A DNA stretch of 64,000 nt, taken from contig NC_079885.1 of assembly GCF_029227915.1 (NCBI RefSeq), positions 23,189,001 through 23,253,000 of the forward strand, read 5' to 3'. The position numbers and the translations under genes are program-made. Positions 22,960 through 32,880 of this stretch are shown one piece after another (the first letter of the stretch is position 1; each line of letters opens with the position of its first letter). Source of the stretch: Hydractinia symbiolongicarpus. Taxonomy: Eukaryota; Cnidaria; Hydrozoa; Anthoathecata; Hydractiniidae. The notes under the pieces are model-generated. The model was not told the origin of the DNA, ran no database searches, and was given only the letters and a program-made list of their open reading frames with translations.

Positions 22960-23664
22960 TTAAGGCATGTTTGTAATGGTTTCAATTTTCTTTGGGCTTG
23001 GTTTCATGCCTTCTTCTGAGAAGATATGCCCAACAAATTCTAAGTTGCTTTTGCAGAATACACATTTTTCCAGGTTCAATGTGAGTCCTTTCTCTTCGAA
23101 ACGTTTTAATACCTTGTTTAAAATAACGTCGTGCTCTTCTTTAGATTTTGCAAATATAAATAAATTGCCCGCAATATTTTCAACTCCATTAATGTCTGCT
23201 ATTAAGGATCTAAGCACATGTTGCATTTCTTCCGACGTGGAGTTCACGCCAAAAATCAGGCGAGTGTAACGTTTTATTCGAGTTTCGGATTGGAAAGCGG
23301 TGATAGGTCGTGACTCTTCGGATAATACCAGTTGATGAAAAGCACTTCGCATGTCTAACTTGGTAAATACTTTTGAGCCACTTAGCTTGATTTTTAAATC
23401 CTCTACGGTGGGGGTTGGATATCTTGTTCGGTTAATAGCCTTGTTTGCTTCTCTCATATCGAGACAAATTCGTACTCCTCCCTCGGGTTTGGGAACAATA
23501 ACTAACGGATTTAACCATGGCGTCGCTTCGTTTGTGACATCTTCTATTATGCCTGCTTTCTTCATTTTGGCGATTTCTGCATTAACTCGCTTTCGTAAAG
23601 CAAAAGGTATGCGTCTTTCTTTTTGCGCTACTCGGGGTACGTTGTTATCTATGTGAAGATGCAC
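22960..23664 (-). pseudogene. Gypsy reverse transcriptase, active site lost
   Basis: RT order is clear: IIEDVTNEATPWLNPLVIV, GVRICLDMREANKAI, FTKLDMRSAFHQLVL (first Asp kept), ITAFQSE, LIFGVNSTSEEMQ. Where the paired catalytic Asp residues belong, the protein reads NIAGNLFIF, so both are replaced. HIFSEEGMKPSPKKI follows. The reading is otherwise open for 234 codons. Confidence 0.9.
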
Positions 23665-23975
23665 TCGATTTTCTCACTGAACACGGTATCTTTATAACTT
23701 TCTAAAATTCTGCGGAGGTGTGTTGGAATGTTTTCTTTTGATTTTAGTTTATCAGTTGCTTTGTAGTTTGGCTGCATGCTTCGCTGATTTTGTAAAGAAA
23801 AAACTTGTTTCTTCATCTGAATGACGTCAAGATCAACTGCTATTCGGCCTGATAATAGGTTTCTATGAGAAGTGTCGATCACGAAAAATGGCGCGTTAAT
23901 CATTTTAGAGGTGGTTTCTACTAAGAGGTTAACGCGTCCTAAAACTTTCAAATTTGTAACGTACGGAAGTGTCAC
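23649..23975 (-). pseudogene. Gypsy protease-RT linker region
   Basis: Contains VTNLKVLGRVNLLVETT and LLSGRIAVDLDVIQ, typical of the C-terminal side of a Gypsy aspartic protease. The Asp-Thr/Ser-Gly catalytic motif is not in this stretch; a broken copy may lie in 23980-24120. Overlaps the RT reading by 16 bp in another frame. Confidence 0.6.
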
Positions 23976-24119
23976 TTCCGTACGTTACGACGCTTGTTTT
24001 TGTTTTGAGTAGATTTAATTTTTTTGGAAGGCGTTCGTTTAACTGATTGAAAGTACGCAATGTGAGAATGTTAATGCTAGCTCCTTAGCTATCGACTAGA
24101 AAATTTACTTTTACTCCTT

Positions 24120-24656
24120 CTAATTTAACAAAACAGTATTGAAATCAGAATTTTGCTTACTATTCTTATAACTGTGGTTACTGTTACTTGTGTTTTCTGT
24201 GCTATCGAATGGAGAATTCACAACATCAGACGAATAAGACACATTACTAATCATGGAAAGTTCACAATCATACAAAGTTTGGATAGAAAACAAAATTTCA
24301 TCATCACTTTTAGCTTCAAGGGTATTTTGCATAGCAGAAAAATCGTTTAACGGCGAATAAGTAACGTTATTGAAGGGCTGTCTTGATTGGTAAAAGGATC
24401 CTCTTTCCAGACGTGCTCGGGTGTTTTGATGTCGATATGTTTTGGTTCTACAGTATTTTGGAAAGTGACCCTGATTTCCACATGCGTTACAAATTTGGTT
24501 TTCAGCATGGCATCTGTTTTGATGGGGAAATGGTCCATCACAACGATAACATTTAGCATTTTGAGGTCGGCCTCTTTTACTCATTCCTCGTTGGTTTAAA
24601 GAATGTGGCTTACCTCGGCGGTAATGACCGCAATTCGTTGATTCGCTCTTTATCAT
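24120..24656 (-). pseudogene. Gypsy nucleocapsid with two zinc knuckles
   Basis: Two CCHC-like knuckles in tandem: CYRCDGPFPHQNRC and CNACGNQGHFPKYC, after a basic stretch (SKRGRPQNAKC). These bind the element RNA. Downstream is Ser/Asn-rich sequence. The capsid part (25394-25896) is displaced by an insertion. Confidence 0.85.
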
Positions 24657-24699
24657 TCGCCTGTGCTTTTTAAAGAATATCTGCTTGCTGTATGGTTTT

Positions 24700-25390
24700 C
24701 AGACTGTTGTTTTTCCAAAATGGATAGGTAGACAACAAATTGGATAAAGCTTAAATAGTCGATCTCACATAAACCCAAACTAAATAGTTTACAACTTCTA
24801 AAGGACTACTAGCTATAAATAAGCAACGCCACGCAAACAATATACAATATTTATTGTTCCTTGACATGTGAAGCTACGAAAAATTTAGCTATACTAACTA
24901 TACTTCTGCTGCTGTAACTGTTTGAGCACAATGAAGCATTAATGACTGCACATGGGTGTCAATAACAAAGCCATCAGCAGTGTACCGTTGAATATAAAAC
25001 AACACTTTCAAATGGCTATGTGCATATTCAAGGCGTATTGGTGCATATTCACTAACAGCAACCTTCGACATACCATTGTACTGCAGAATGTTATCCTTGT
25101 CCTTGCAATATTTGCGTTTTACAAGATAGTTAGTCCCATCAAAACGTACAGGATTAAACATCTTTTCTGCACTAGTTATATTTTTTAAAAAGATTATTAT
25201 TTTTTGGCCTTTTTTATTTTTACTTTTAGGCAGAACACACTCTACTTCTGCCCCATAATGTTTACTAAGTAACGCATGATCTGCCAAGGTACAAACAATG
25301 TAACTGGAGGAACTAAGCCAGTAATCTGACCCCTGCATAACTTAGACAGCATACGTGCACCTATTTCTGGTAAGTAACTATCTATCATGG
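24700..25390 (-). other. insertion inside Gypsy gag carrying an unknown 146-codon ORF
   Basis: Gag is interrupted between capsid (ends 25394) and zinc knuckles (start 24656). Within the gap, 24898-25338 on the minus strand is open for 146 codons (MQGSDYWLSSSSYIVCTLAD... to ...QSLMLHCAQTVTAAEV). I recognise no family. It is not Gypsy-like, so it may be a fragment of another transposon inserted after the Gypsy. Confidence 0.45.
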
Positions 25391-25393
25391 GGC

Positions 25394-25896
25394 CTACAAG
25401 GGCGTCACCAGTATTTCTTCCAAGGTTTTATCAGGATTTCTGAAGCTATATAAACGTAACTTGTTGTTAGTAGTAGAAAGTTCAATCTGTCTTTTGATTT
25501 CCAAATTTTTATCGTGAAAATCACCTTTTACTGCTTGTTCTTTTAATCGTATAAAATACTGATGTATCGTTTCATCTTCTTGCTGTACCATATTGCGAAA
25601 TAGATATGTTTCGTAACTCTTATTTACTTGTGGTTCGAAGTGTTTTCTAACGTCGCGATGACATTCGGATATGTTATATCTTCTTCACGTTCAGGCTTAA
25701 CATTTTCATATATTTCATACGTGCTATCTCCAACGTAGGTCAACAACATAACTAGTTTTTGAGACTCATCTGTGACACCAATAGCGTGACACAGAAGTTC
25801 AAATCTTTGTTTATACTTCTTCCAGCGCGAACTGAGTGTAGACACATCTGTGGGAAACTGTGGAAAGGTTGGCAGATTAAGATTTCGAACATCCAT
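25394..25896 (-). pseudogene. Gypsy gag capsid region
   Basis: Starts MDVRNLNLPTFPQFP at 25896; WKKYKQRFELLCHAIG and LLTYVGDSTYEIYENV are typical of Gypsy gag. After a break near 25600 it continues QQEDETIHQYFIRLKEQA and RNPDKTLEEIL. It would form the particle that packages element RNA. The 5' leader (25936-25985) carries a 15-bp unit repeated three times plus a partial copy (AATTAAATCTTGTCG). Confidence 0.8.
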
Positions 25897-26021
25897 CGCA
25901 AGTGCATAAAATTTTAAAATTACTGCACAGATAAGAATTAAATCTTGTCGAATTAAATCTTGTCGAATTAAATCTTGTCGAATTTAATCTTCGTCTGTTA
26001 TTCCCTTCTCCTCGTCGCCAG

Positions 26022-26180
26022 TTTAATATCGGGAAAATAGGTTAAACAACAACACGTGTTTACAATATATCTCTCTTTATCTCTTTTTCCCTATTCACTA
26101 TCATAACTCTCGTGTCATCAAAATTGTCCCTCTTCTTCTACCCAAGACCTCTCCATCGTCGATGTCTTTACGACATTACA
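26022..26180 (-). repeat. Gypsy 5' LTR
   Basis: 159 bp, about 94% identical by eye to the 3' LTR. The Ser-tRNA-type primer-binding sequence TGGCGACG follows immediately in element orientation. Confidence 0.9.
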
Positions 26181-26264
26181 AACATTAAATTGTATTGATA
26201 CATTTTTTTGCTAGCATTAAGAAAGTTTAACGACATAATAAAAAATTTAAAATGGTGAGCTTAC

Positions 26265-26366
26265 CTGGGCAGTATGCTGATCGATACCTTGCAAGCAAAT
26301 AAATGTCGACACGTTTCTTCTAATCGCTTTACTCCCGCTTCAATTCAAACAATCTCGTGCTGCAAC
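26265..26366 (-). CDS. candidate host exon upstream of the Gypsy insertion
   Basis: 102 nt between acceptor TTCTCTTAG and donor CAG/GTAAGC. In phase 0 it encodes VAARDCLN, a TGA, then SGSKAIRRNVSTFICLQGID and QHTAQ, which would join in phase to the tail exon at 20573-20698. The stop means it is a pseudogene exon, a variant allele, or that translation begins downstream. No domain recognised. Confidence 0.35.
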
Positions 26367-26369
26367 CTA

Positions 26370-27140
26370 AGAGAAAGACAAAGACAGTAATTTGTCAAAA
26401 AATGTTTATAATAAAGAAGGGGCGGGAAAAAAATATCGGCCGCTGTAAATTAAAAAATAGACATATAAATATTTATTTATCAGTATAAAAATGTAATGCC
26501 CTTACTTTAGTTCATGCCTTATCTCCACAAATGATAGAATTTAGGCTTTAACTAAAAACAGGAAAAAAACATTAAAAAAAACTTCAATAATAGCACGTAA
26601 AAATAAAAAAAATAAATGACGTAAATACTGATCTGTGTAACATATTTACCTACAATAATTTTGCAATTTATGTTCAAATGTTCTGCATTTTTTGTATGCC
26701 TTGTAATTTGTGTTGTTTTAAAAAAAGGAATTATAAACTTTGACAAAATCTTTTATACTTTCATGTCTGTTATAAGGTTTTTAGATTTAAAACAGAAATT
26801 TTTTAAAAAGAAGTTTTTGCTAATACTCTGCGTTTCATGTTTTTGTATTTTGTAATTGTTTTTATTGTCATTGTAGCAAAAGCACTATAGATAATTCGTT
26901 CACACAAACCCTGTATAGTAGGCCAAACGATCAATATAGTGCGCACACACATCGGCGAAAATTCCGTGTTAGAGTTTATTGTACATAACACAAACAGCTA
27001 GATGATGAAAGTGCTATGAGTTTAAAAAAACATTATCAAGTGAGAACTTGTCTGTACACAATGTTTTGAGTATAACACTTCCCATTAAGGGATCCTAGCT
27101 TGGATGAAGGGACAACAGCAACTCGAACATATCCAAATTA
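26370..27140. other. spacer, no gene supported
   Basis: AT-rich. Open stretches at 26552-26746 and 26661-26855 encode only low-complexity hydrophobic residues on opposite strands. Confidence 0.4.
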
Positions 27141-27149
27141 CTAAATTAA

Positions 27150-29040
27150 ACTAGCTCTAGAAAAAGTAACATACAATTGACCATGAAAAAAGCATGGTCT
27201 GCGCAACAATATCCCAACCTTTTCGAAGGTTTGTCCCTGTGCCTTGTTAATCGTCATAGCGTAGGACAGCCTCAATGGAAGCTGTCTGCGACCTAAATCG
27301 AAAGGCATACCTGTATCCAAAGGCGCAAGTTGTGCTCTTGGAATAAGTACTCTATCTCCAATAGCATTGCCAGTGAGTACTTCAGCATCAACACAGTTGT
27401 TGTGAAGATGTCTTAGAATTACGCGAGTGCCATTACATAAGCCTTTTTGATGTTTATGTTTCTTAATAACATAACAATGGCATCAGTTCTTAATTTAAGG
27501 CAATGAGGAGGCATACCAGAAGGTGTTATACTGTTTAAAAATTCTACCGGGTATTGATTGCGTTCCTCTTCATCATCACACACAACATCATCTGCACTTA
27601 GATAAACCTTTTCTTCCCCAGGCAACAATGCTAACACTTGATCATTAATGATAAGTGAATCATCATTTGTAGGTGTTAGAATAACAGACAATGCCATATT
27701 TTCTCGTGTAAGATCCCTAAACATAGTATTACAATACACTCATTTTCTAACACACAATTGGGTGGAACTTGAATCACACCATGGAAAGGTTCTTGTTCTC
27801 GTGCAGCCAAGTTGCAAAAGCCATTCAGCAAACTCTTGTTCTCCTGGTCTCGTTCTTATTTTACGAAGTAACATTTTACGAAGTAACTGAAATTCTTTAA
27901 CTAAGCACCATAGTGGGGAACTTTTTAAACACACGTCCACAATATCAGTTGGTTTTCCTTTTCTAACTACAGGCAATAACTGTGAAAAATCACCACCTAA
28001 AAGAAAAACTTCACCTCCAAATGGAAGTTCGTTATTACAAATGTCTTTCAAAAGCCGATCTATTGCATGGAAAGCATGTTTAGGAATCATGGAAGCATTG
28101 TCAAGTAAAAAGAAACTCTTTTGTCGCATACTGTAGCATAAGCTGAGACTGGTGTTACGTTGCAAGTACTGTCCTCTACAAAAGGAACAGGTAACCGAAA
28201 CAGTATGTATGGTTGTACCCTTTTTTAAAAGAGTTGCTGCTATGTCAATAAATGCAGCAGTACCAACTTGACAACCCCTACCTGTAAGTTCAGAAATAAG
28301 GTAATTATAAGTAAAAGTTTTACCACAACCACTAGCCCCTTCTAAATAGAATAAACGGTTATTTTGGGCTATATTGTTAGCAATATTTACAACAGCTTCT
28401 ATGACCGCATCAGCCACTGCTGCCTATTCTTGAGTAAGTTGTGCTCTTAGTTGAGAAGCTACGTCAATATTTTCAGCTGGAGGTAATTCATATAAATCAG
28501 GAAGAATTCAATCACTACGAGATTTACCAAATTGCCTAAGTACAGAATGAATATCTTGAAGCACCCTGTATTCAGCTTGTTTCTCACCCATATGATGAAG
28601 ATAATCCTCACACATAGCATCCTTGTATGTCGTCCACAGAGTGAAGGGATCGGAGGGTTCGCAGTGAGTAAGTATAACAACAAACAGTTGCCTTAACTGG
28701 TAAGGCATCTGGAAGTTGACAGCTTCCTGCAAAGTATTATTCCATTCTTTGTCATCTAGGAGGAGTCCACGCAGTAAACAAGCTTCACGAAATGATCCAT
28801 CCAACATTGTCATCTACAGTTCGTAAATCTTGGAAACACGTTTCACCACGTGCATGTAGTAATAGCATACGTGAATAGAAAAGCTCACCTGCACGAGAAC
28901 TTTCATTGATCTCAATGGTGACAATGTGTGCATTGTACTTTTTGGAGATCCAGCGATTATCTACTGCAATATTATTTACATTGATTAAGAAAATTGAACA
29001 AAAGCTTATTTCTCTCGGAAAGATAGGATAACGAGTCCAA
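27150..29040 (-). pseudogene. Helitron Rep/helicase protein, helicase half only
   Basis: Minus-strand order: ISKKYNAHIVTIEI, GELFYSRMLLLHARGE, FREACLLRGLLLDDKEW, then a Pif1-like helicase: LEGASGCGKTFTYN (Walker A), FFLLDNASMIPKHAFHAID (motif II, Asn in place of Glu), LLGGDFSQLLPV, TPTNDDSLIINDQVL, YLSADDVVCDDEEE, then INKAQGQTFEKVGI and HGQLYVTFSRA (motif VI). Frameshifts near 27800 and 28430-28510 and a stop at 27740-27742 break it. The HUH nuclease is absent. An autonomous relative could mobilise the mini-Helitrons in this window. Confidence 0.88.
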
Positions 29041-29045
29041 ACCTG

Positions 29046-30041
29046 TCAACAAATATTTTGGTACATGGGTGCTAATTGTTCTCTATCAACATATATTTGT
29101 TTTTTAACAATAACACACAGAAGTTTTTGTAGCGCCATTTCTTCTTCATCGGACAATACTTCATCTGTACAAGCTTCGATTTCCGAAGTTAAGTCAGTAA
29201 TTGCCTTCAACAACCTGTCGTAATGCGTAAAAAGAAAAAAGCATAACTAGATTCTTTTCAAAAAAATGATGTTCGGATTTATCTTCCGATAACTCCAACA
29301 AGTAGCAAGTTATAGTAGTTTCTATATTTGAAGGTCTGGATCTAAAACATATATCCAAACCAAAGTGGAACAATAACGAAATCAACAGAAACCCAACAAA
29401 GACGACAACCTATACAACGGTGATGATACGAAACGTTCAAATTACCTGGATGATTCAGTATTACTATCTTCCAAAAACATTATCGATGAAGTGCTACTGC
29501 TATTATTTAAAGGTCTCAATGTAAATAATTATAGACGTCAAACAATGAAAGAAAGTAATAACAAGAAGAAAGTTTCTGATTCGCTTACTTGGTGACCACT
29601 GTCGATCGAGTCATTTCTAGAAAAAAACATACGTAGATCATAAGATAAAATAGTCGAGTCTGAGTATATTCTTAGGATATTCTTAAGCGTAAATATAAAA
29701 AAGGAATAATAAAAATTTAAAAAATTAGAAAGGATAGATTATTATGTAGAAGTTTGATAAACACTGGTGTGCTTATTTGTTTATTGTTAAAAACAAACAA
29801 AGAATGTGCACACTTACAAAGATTTAAACTTCATGTAACATGGAGTACATAACAGCATCGACTTTGGCGTCAGTACCCTTTTCAATCGCATTTTAGAAAT
29901 GATCGTTTTCGCATATTTGTTCGATCTCTGCACATCGCACGCTTCTGTATGAGACCAATTTAAATTATTCACGCCGTCATCACCACGGTCTTTAATGTCG
30001 TATGAGGACGTACCTCTCAGTTTTCTTTTCTTTGAACTCGT
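29046..30041 (-). CDS. small spliced host gene, unknown function
   Basis: Exons on the minus strand: 29818-about 30041 (SSKKRKLRGTSSYDIKDRGD... to LLCTPCYMKFKSL, donor GTAAGT), 29446-29514 (PLNNSSSTSSIMFLEDSN..., donor GTAATT), 29046-29214 (LLKAITDLTSEIEACTDEVL... to LAPMYQNIC, TGA). Phases 2 and 2 join exactly. A 28-nt segment with good splice sites (29589-29616) may be a cassette exon; its inclusion changes phase, and it contains an ATG in the frame of the next exon. The KKRK run could be a nuclear localisation signal. The 5' end is not found: a TAA lies just above 30041. No domain recognised. Confidence 0.5.
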
Positions 30042-30339
30042 TTATATTTTTCAAAAAATAAAAAAACAAGTATAGTACGTAGCTGTATATTTTCAGACAA
30101 CAAACCAAAAGTGTGTGGATTTTACCGCTCTTTTCAAATGTTCTCCTGGACTATTGGCAAAATTAAATGACATAACACGAAAATGTTGCTCAAAGCAGCG
30201 ATCATTCTTGCATATTTTGAGGAGGGGTAGAGAGGGATAGACTTTGCTTTTTATACTGCTATTAAGGTATACCATAATTTAGGAATAGCTGTAAGACATA
30301 TCCCTTAATAAAGGTTTACCTTATTTACGGGTTTTCCGT

Positions 30340-31960
30340 GACTGGTTGATCCTAGCAGTAAAGATGGCAAGAATTTCTCAGTAACGCTTCTTCTCCAGGT
30401 ATAAATGCAATGCCTTATAAAGTAAATAAAAAATGTCCTCGAATTAGTAAACTTCTGTTTAATGTTTTTAAGTCTTCTTGTGAAAACAAAAATTTTATTG
30501 TCCCTGTTCAATGGCATTGTACCATTTGAAAATTAATATTTCCAAATCTAAAACTCCCATGGAGTCTAATATTCAAGATTTTCGGCCAATTGCGTTACTT
30601 AATGTCAAAGGTAAGCTTCTATTCAGCCTTGTATCAAGGCAATTACAAGCACATATCATACATAACAACAAATTCATCAATACCTCTGTTCAGAAAGGTT
30701 TCATGGAAAAGGTCCCAGGGTGCTGGGAGCGTATGTCCATGCTGTGGTATGTACTTAAAGAAGCTGGTGCCAATAAATTAGATCTTCCAACCATGTGGTT
30801 GGATATTGCGAGTGCGTACCCTTCAATAGAGCACAAACTAATATTTTTCATTAAGAATTACTACATAGGTCTTTATAGCAAATTATTTTCTATTTCTTTA
30901 CCCAGTGGCTGGCACCAACATATGCGTGGAATATTGCTGGTTGTACTCTTTAGTCCTCCTGCACTACATTTCGTCTTTTTTAAAAGTGTTTCACTTTCTT
31001 TGTTTAGAGCTTTAATGGACGATATTAACCTAATGTCATCTTCACTCTCTGGCGCTCAAAATCTTCTTGCAAGATGCACTGCTGTTTTAAAATGGGCTGG
31101 CATGACTTTCTGTATTGGAAAATCAGGAAGCATATTAATTCTAAAAGGAAGGTCTTTGAACTCGACACCTTTTTCCGTATTTAAGCCATCTGAACCGACT
31201 GTTTCCATCCATTCAGTCATCGCCTGTCCGTTTTCTTGGTCCTATCATTGACGGTTCTATTTCTGATGCCAAATCAATCGATGAACTAGATAATAAGTTA
31301 ACAAGCGGCCTTACCATCCTTAATGGCTCATGTTTAAAAGGTGGCCAGAAACTTTGGGTTTTACAAAACATCCTTATCCCTCGAGTCCAGCCAATGCTTA
31401 TTTCAGAAGTTCCAATATCCCGTGTCACAAGGTTTTAGCACAAAACATCTTCTTTCGTTAAAAAATGGATTTTCCTACATAGGTCAAACTCAAATATTAG
31501 TCTCTATAGCTCCTGTTTGTCCTGCCCTTTGCATATAAAGAGTCTCGCCACCTTGCTTAATTGTTCTAAAATCAGTGGTCATTTATTATTAAGAGATTCA
31601 AAAGATCCATTAGTGTCTGGCAGTGCCCCTGCTTTAAAAACTGGTTTTTGGAAGGTTGATCCTCAATGTTAAAACCGCCGAGGCCGAGGTTGCAGTTAAA
31701 TCTGTTATGGCCACTTCTCAATAGAGTAGAGCCGGGCTAGGCATTAACAAAGACTTGAAAATTCCAAGTACAAAGCAGTGTTATGCTTTCGAAAGTTAAT
31801 TTCTGAAACAGCAAAGAACAGTTGAAATAAGTAGAGCTTTGCAGTTACAGGTGCAAGGATAGTGGACTAGATAGGAGAATTATGTCAAAAACGACCTGTC
31901 ATGGAAATCCATTCTAGCCATGCCTCTCAAAGTTTGGCTGTTTCTAGAAGTCCAGTTGAT
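30340..31960 (+). pseudogene. LINE reverse transcriptase (FRPIALLN type), decayed
   Basis: Plus strand: SSPGINAMPYKVNKKCPRIS, LIFPN, DFRPIALLNVKGKLLFSLVS, NTSVQKGFMEKVPGC, DLPTMWLDIASAYPSI (catalytic Asp), WHQHMRGI, FRALMDDINLM (degraded DD box), then GPIIDGSISDAKSIDELDNK, GGQKLWVLQNILIPRVQPM, KWIFLHRS, LLLRDSKDPLVS and WENYVKNDLSWKSILAMP. Frameshifts at about 30500, 31230, 31440 and 31680. No endonuclease domain was found upstream. This RT type is common in invertebrate genomes, as I recall. The reading stops being LINE-like at about 31920, where a USP domain begins. Confidence 0.85.
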
Positions 31961-32600
31961 CCCTCCCATTTTTTGCGTGCAAAACATCATATCTCAGCTG
32001 CGAAGGGAAGTGCGTTTATTATCTTTGCTCAACACGACGTCTCCGAGGTTCTTGAATATCTCCTACCTGGTCTGTCATTAGACTTTCAATTTCTTGGAAG
32101 TCTTTGTAGTATTGGCATCAAGACATCAACCACTTGCAATTCATGTCATATTACCAGCTCCTTAGAAGTTATAGCACCATACATATCAATTTCTCTGCAC
32201 CCTACGTTACAATCTTCATTAGATAATTTTTTTGAAAGCGAGCAGTTGTCAGACACTAATGCCTACGTCTGCCATGTTTGCAACGCTAATCAAACTGCTC
32301 TAGTTGAAAAAGAGGTAGTGTCGTGCGGTTCCCATCTCATTTTACAGCTAAAACGTTTTGCCAGTGTCAACGGCCTTGTGTCAAAATTTGCCTCTCGTAT
32401 TACTGCTTACCTTGATCCATTTCCATACCTTTTACCGTAGATGGAGAAGTGAAATTTCGTAAAGGGCTATTATCAACCATTGCGGCAACTTAAATAATGG
32501 TCACTACACAACCATAGCCTTTGACCACATGGTTCACAGGTGGATACATTGCAACGATAGAGCAGTAATTTTCTGTGATGACTTATTAACAGTCACGGGT
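31901..32600 (+). pseudogene. USP-type deubiquitinase domain fused downstream of the LINE
   Basis: Frame 1 (31901-32440): SRSPVDPSHFLRAKHHISAA, FAQHDVSEVLEYLLPGL (the USP Q-box), two C-x2-C pairs (TTCNSCH and YVCHVCNANQ, the USP fingers) and LILQLKRF. After frameshifts near 32430 and 32478 comes the His box: NHCGNLNNGHYTTIAFDHMV and RWIHCNDRAV (His codon 32502-32504, Asp codon 32556-32558). The N-terminal Cys box is missing, replaced by LINE sequence. USPs cleave ubiquitin from proteins. Only the 3' half remains. Confidence 0.8.
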
Positions 32601-32619
32601 CATATGTTTTCTTTTTATA

Positions 32620-32880
32620 CACTCAGTCTTGTCTTTGGAGAGTGACGACTCCACTTATTACGCCAGTCAAAAATAAAACAAAATCAAATAAAAATTAAGT
32701 TAGCAAGGGGGTTTGATCATACTAGGTCTTGTCTTTGGAAAGTGACGACTCCACTTTTTACCCCAGTTAAAAGAAAAGAATATTAGCAAGGGGGGGGGGG
32801 GGGGGTGTTGATCACACATGATCTTGTCTTTGGAGAGTAACGACTCCACTTATTACCTCAGTTAAAAACAAAGAATAGCA
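32620..32880 (+). repeat. tandem repeat, three units of about 90-100 bp
   Basis: Each unit has TCTTGTCTTTGGAGAGTGACGA, CTCCACTTATTAC.CCAGT, an A-rich linker and GCAAGGGGG. The third linker has a run of about 18 Gs (32790-32807). Same family as 4480-4590. Confidence 0.8.

Larger units (their letters stand above)
20725..26180 (-). mobile_element. Gypsy LTR retrotransposon, complete but defective
   Basis: LTRs of 159 bp at 26022-26180 (5') and 20725-20883 (3'), with about 9 differences between them. The 5-bp target duplication AACAT is at 20720-20724 and 26181-26185. Next to the 5' LTR is a primer-binding site TGGCGACGAGG. A purine tract (GAAGGGAAAGA) lies before the 3' LTR. Internal order is gag, zinc knuckles, protease, RT, RNase H, integrase, as in Gypsy/Metaviridae-type elements. 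Frameshifts, stops, altered RT active-site residues and a foreign insertion at about 24700-25390 show it is dead. Confidence 0.92.

Noticed and set aside
25936-25985. 15-bp direct repeats considered as a CRISPR-like array
   Set aside because: Units are contiguous without spacers and lie in the Gypsy leader; the genome is eukaryotic.
26552-26855. Hydrophobic ORFs on both strands resembling membrane segments
   Set aside because: Poly-A/T composition gives Phe/Ile/Leu/Lys runs on both strands; no splice support.
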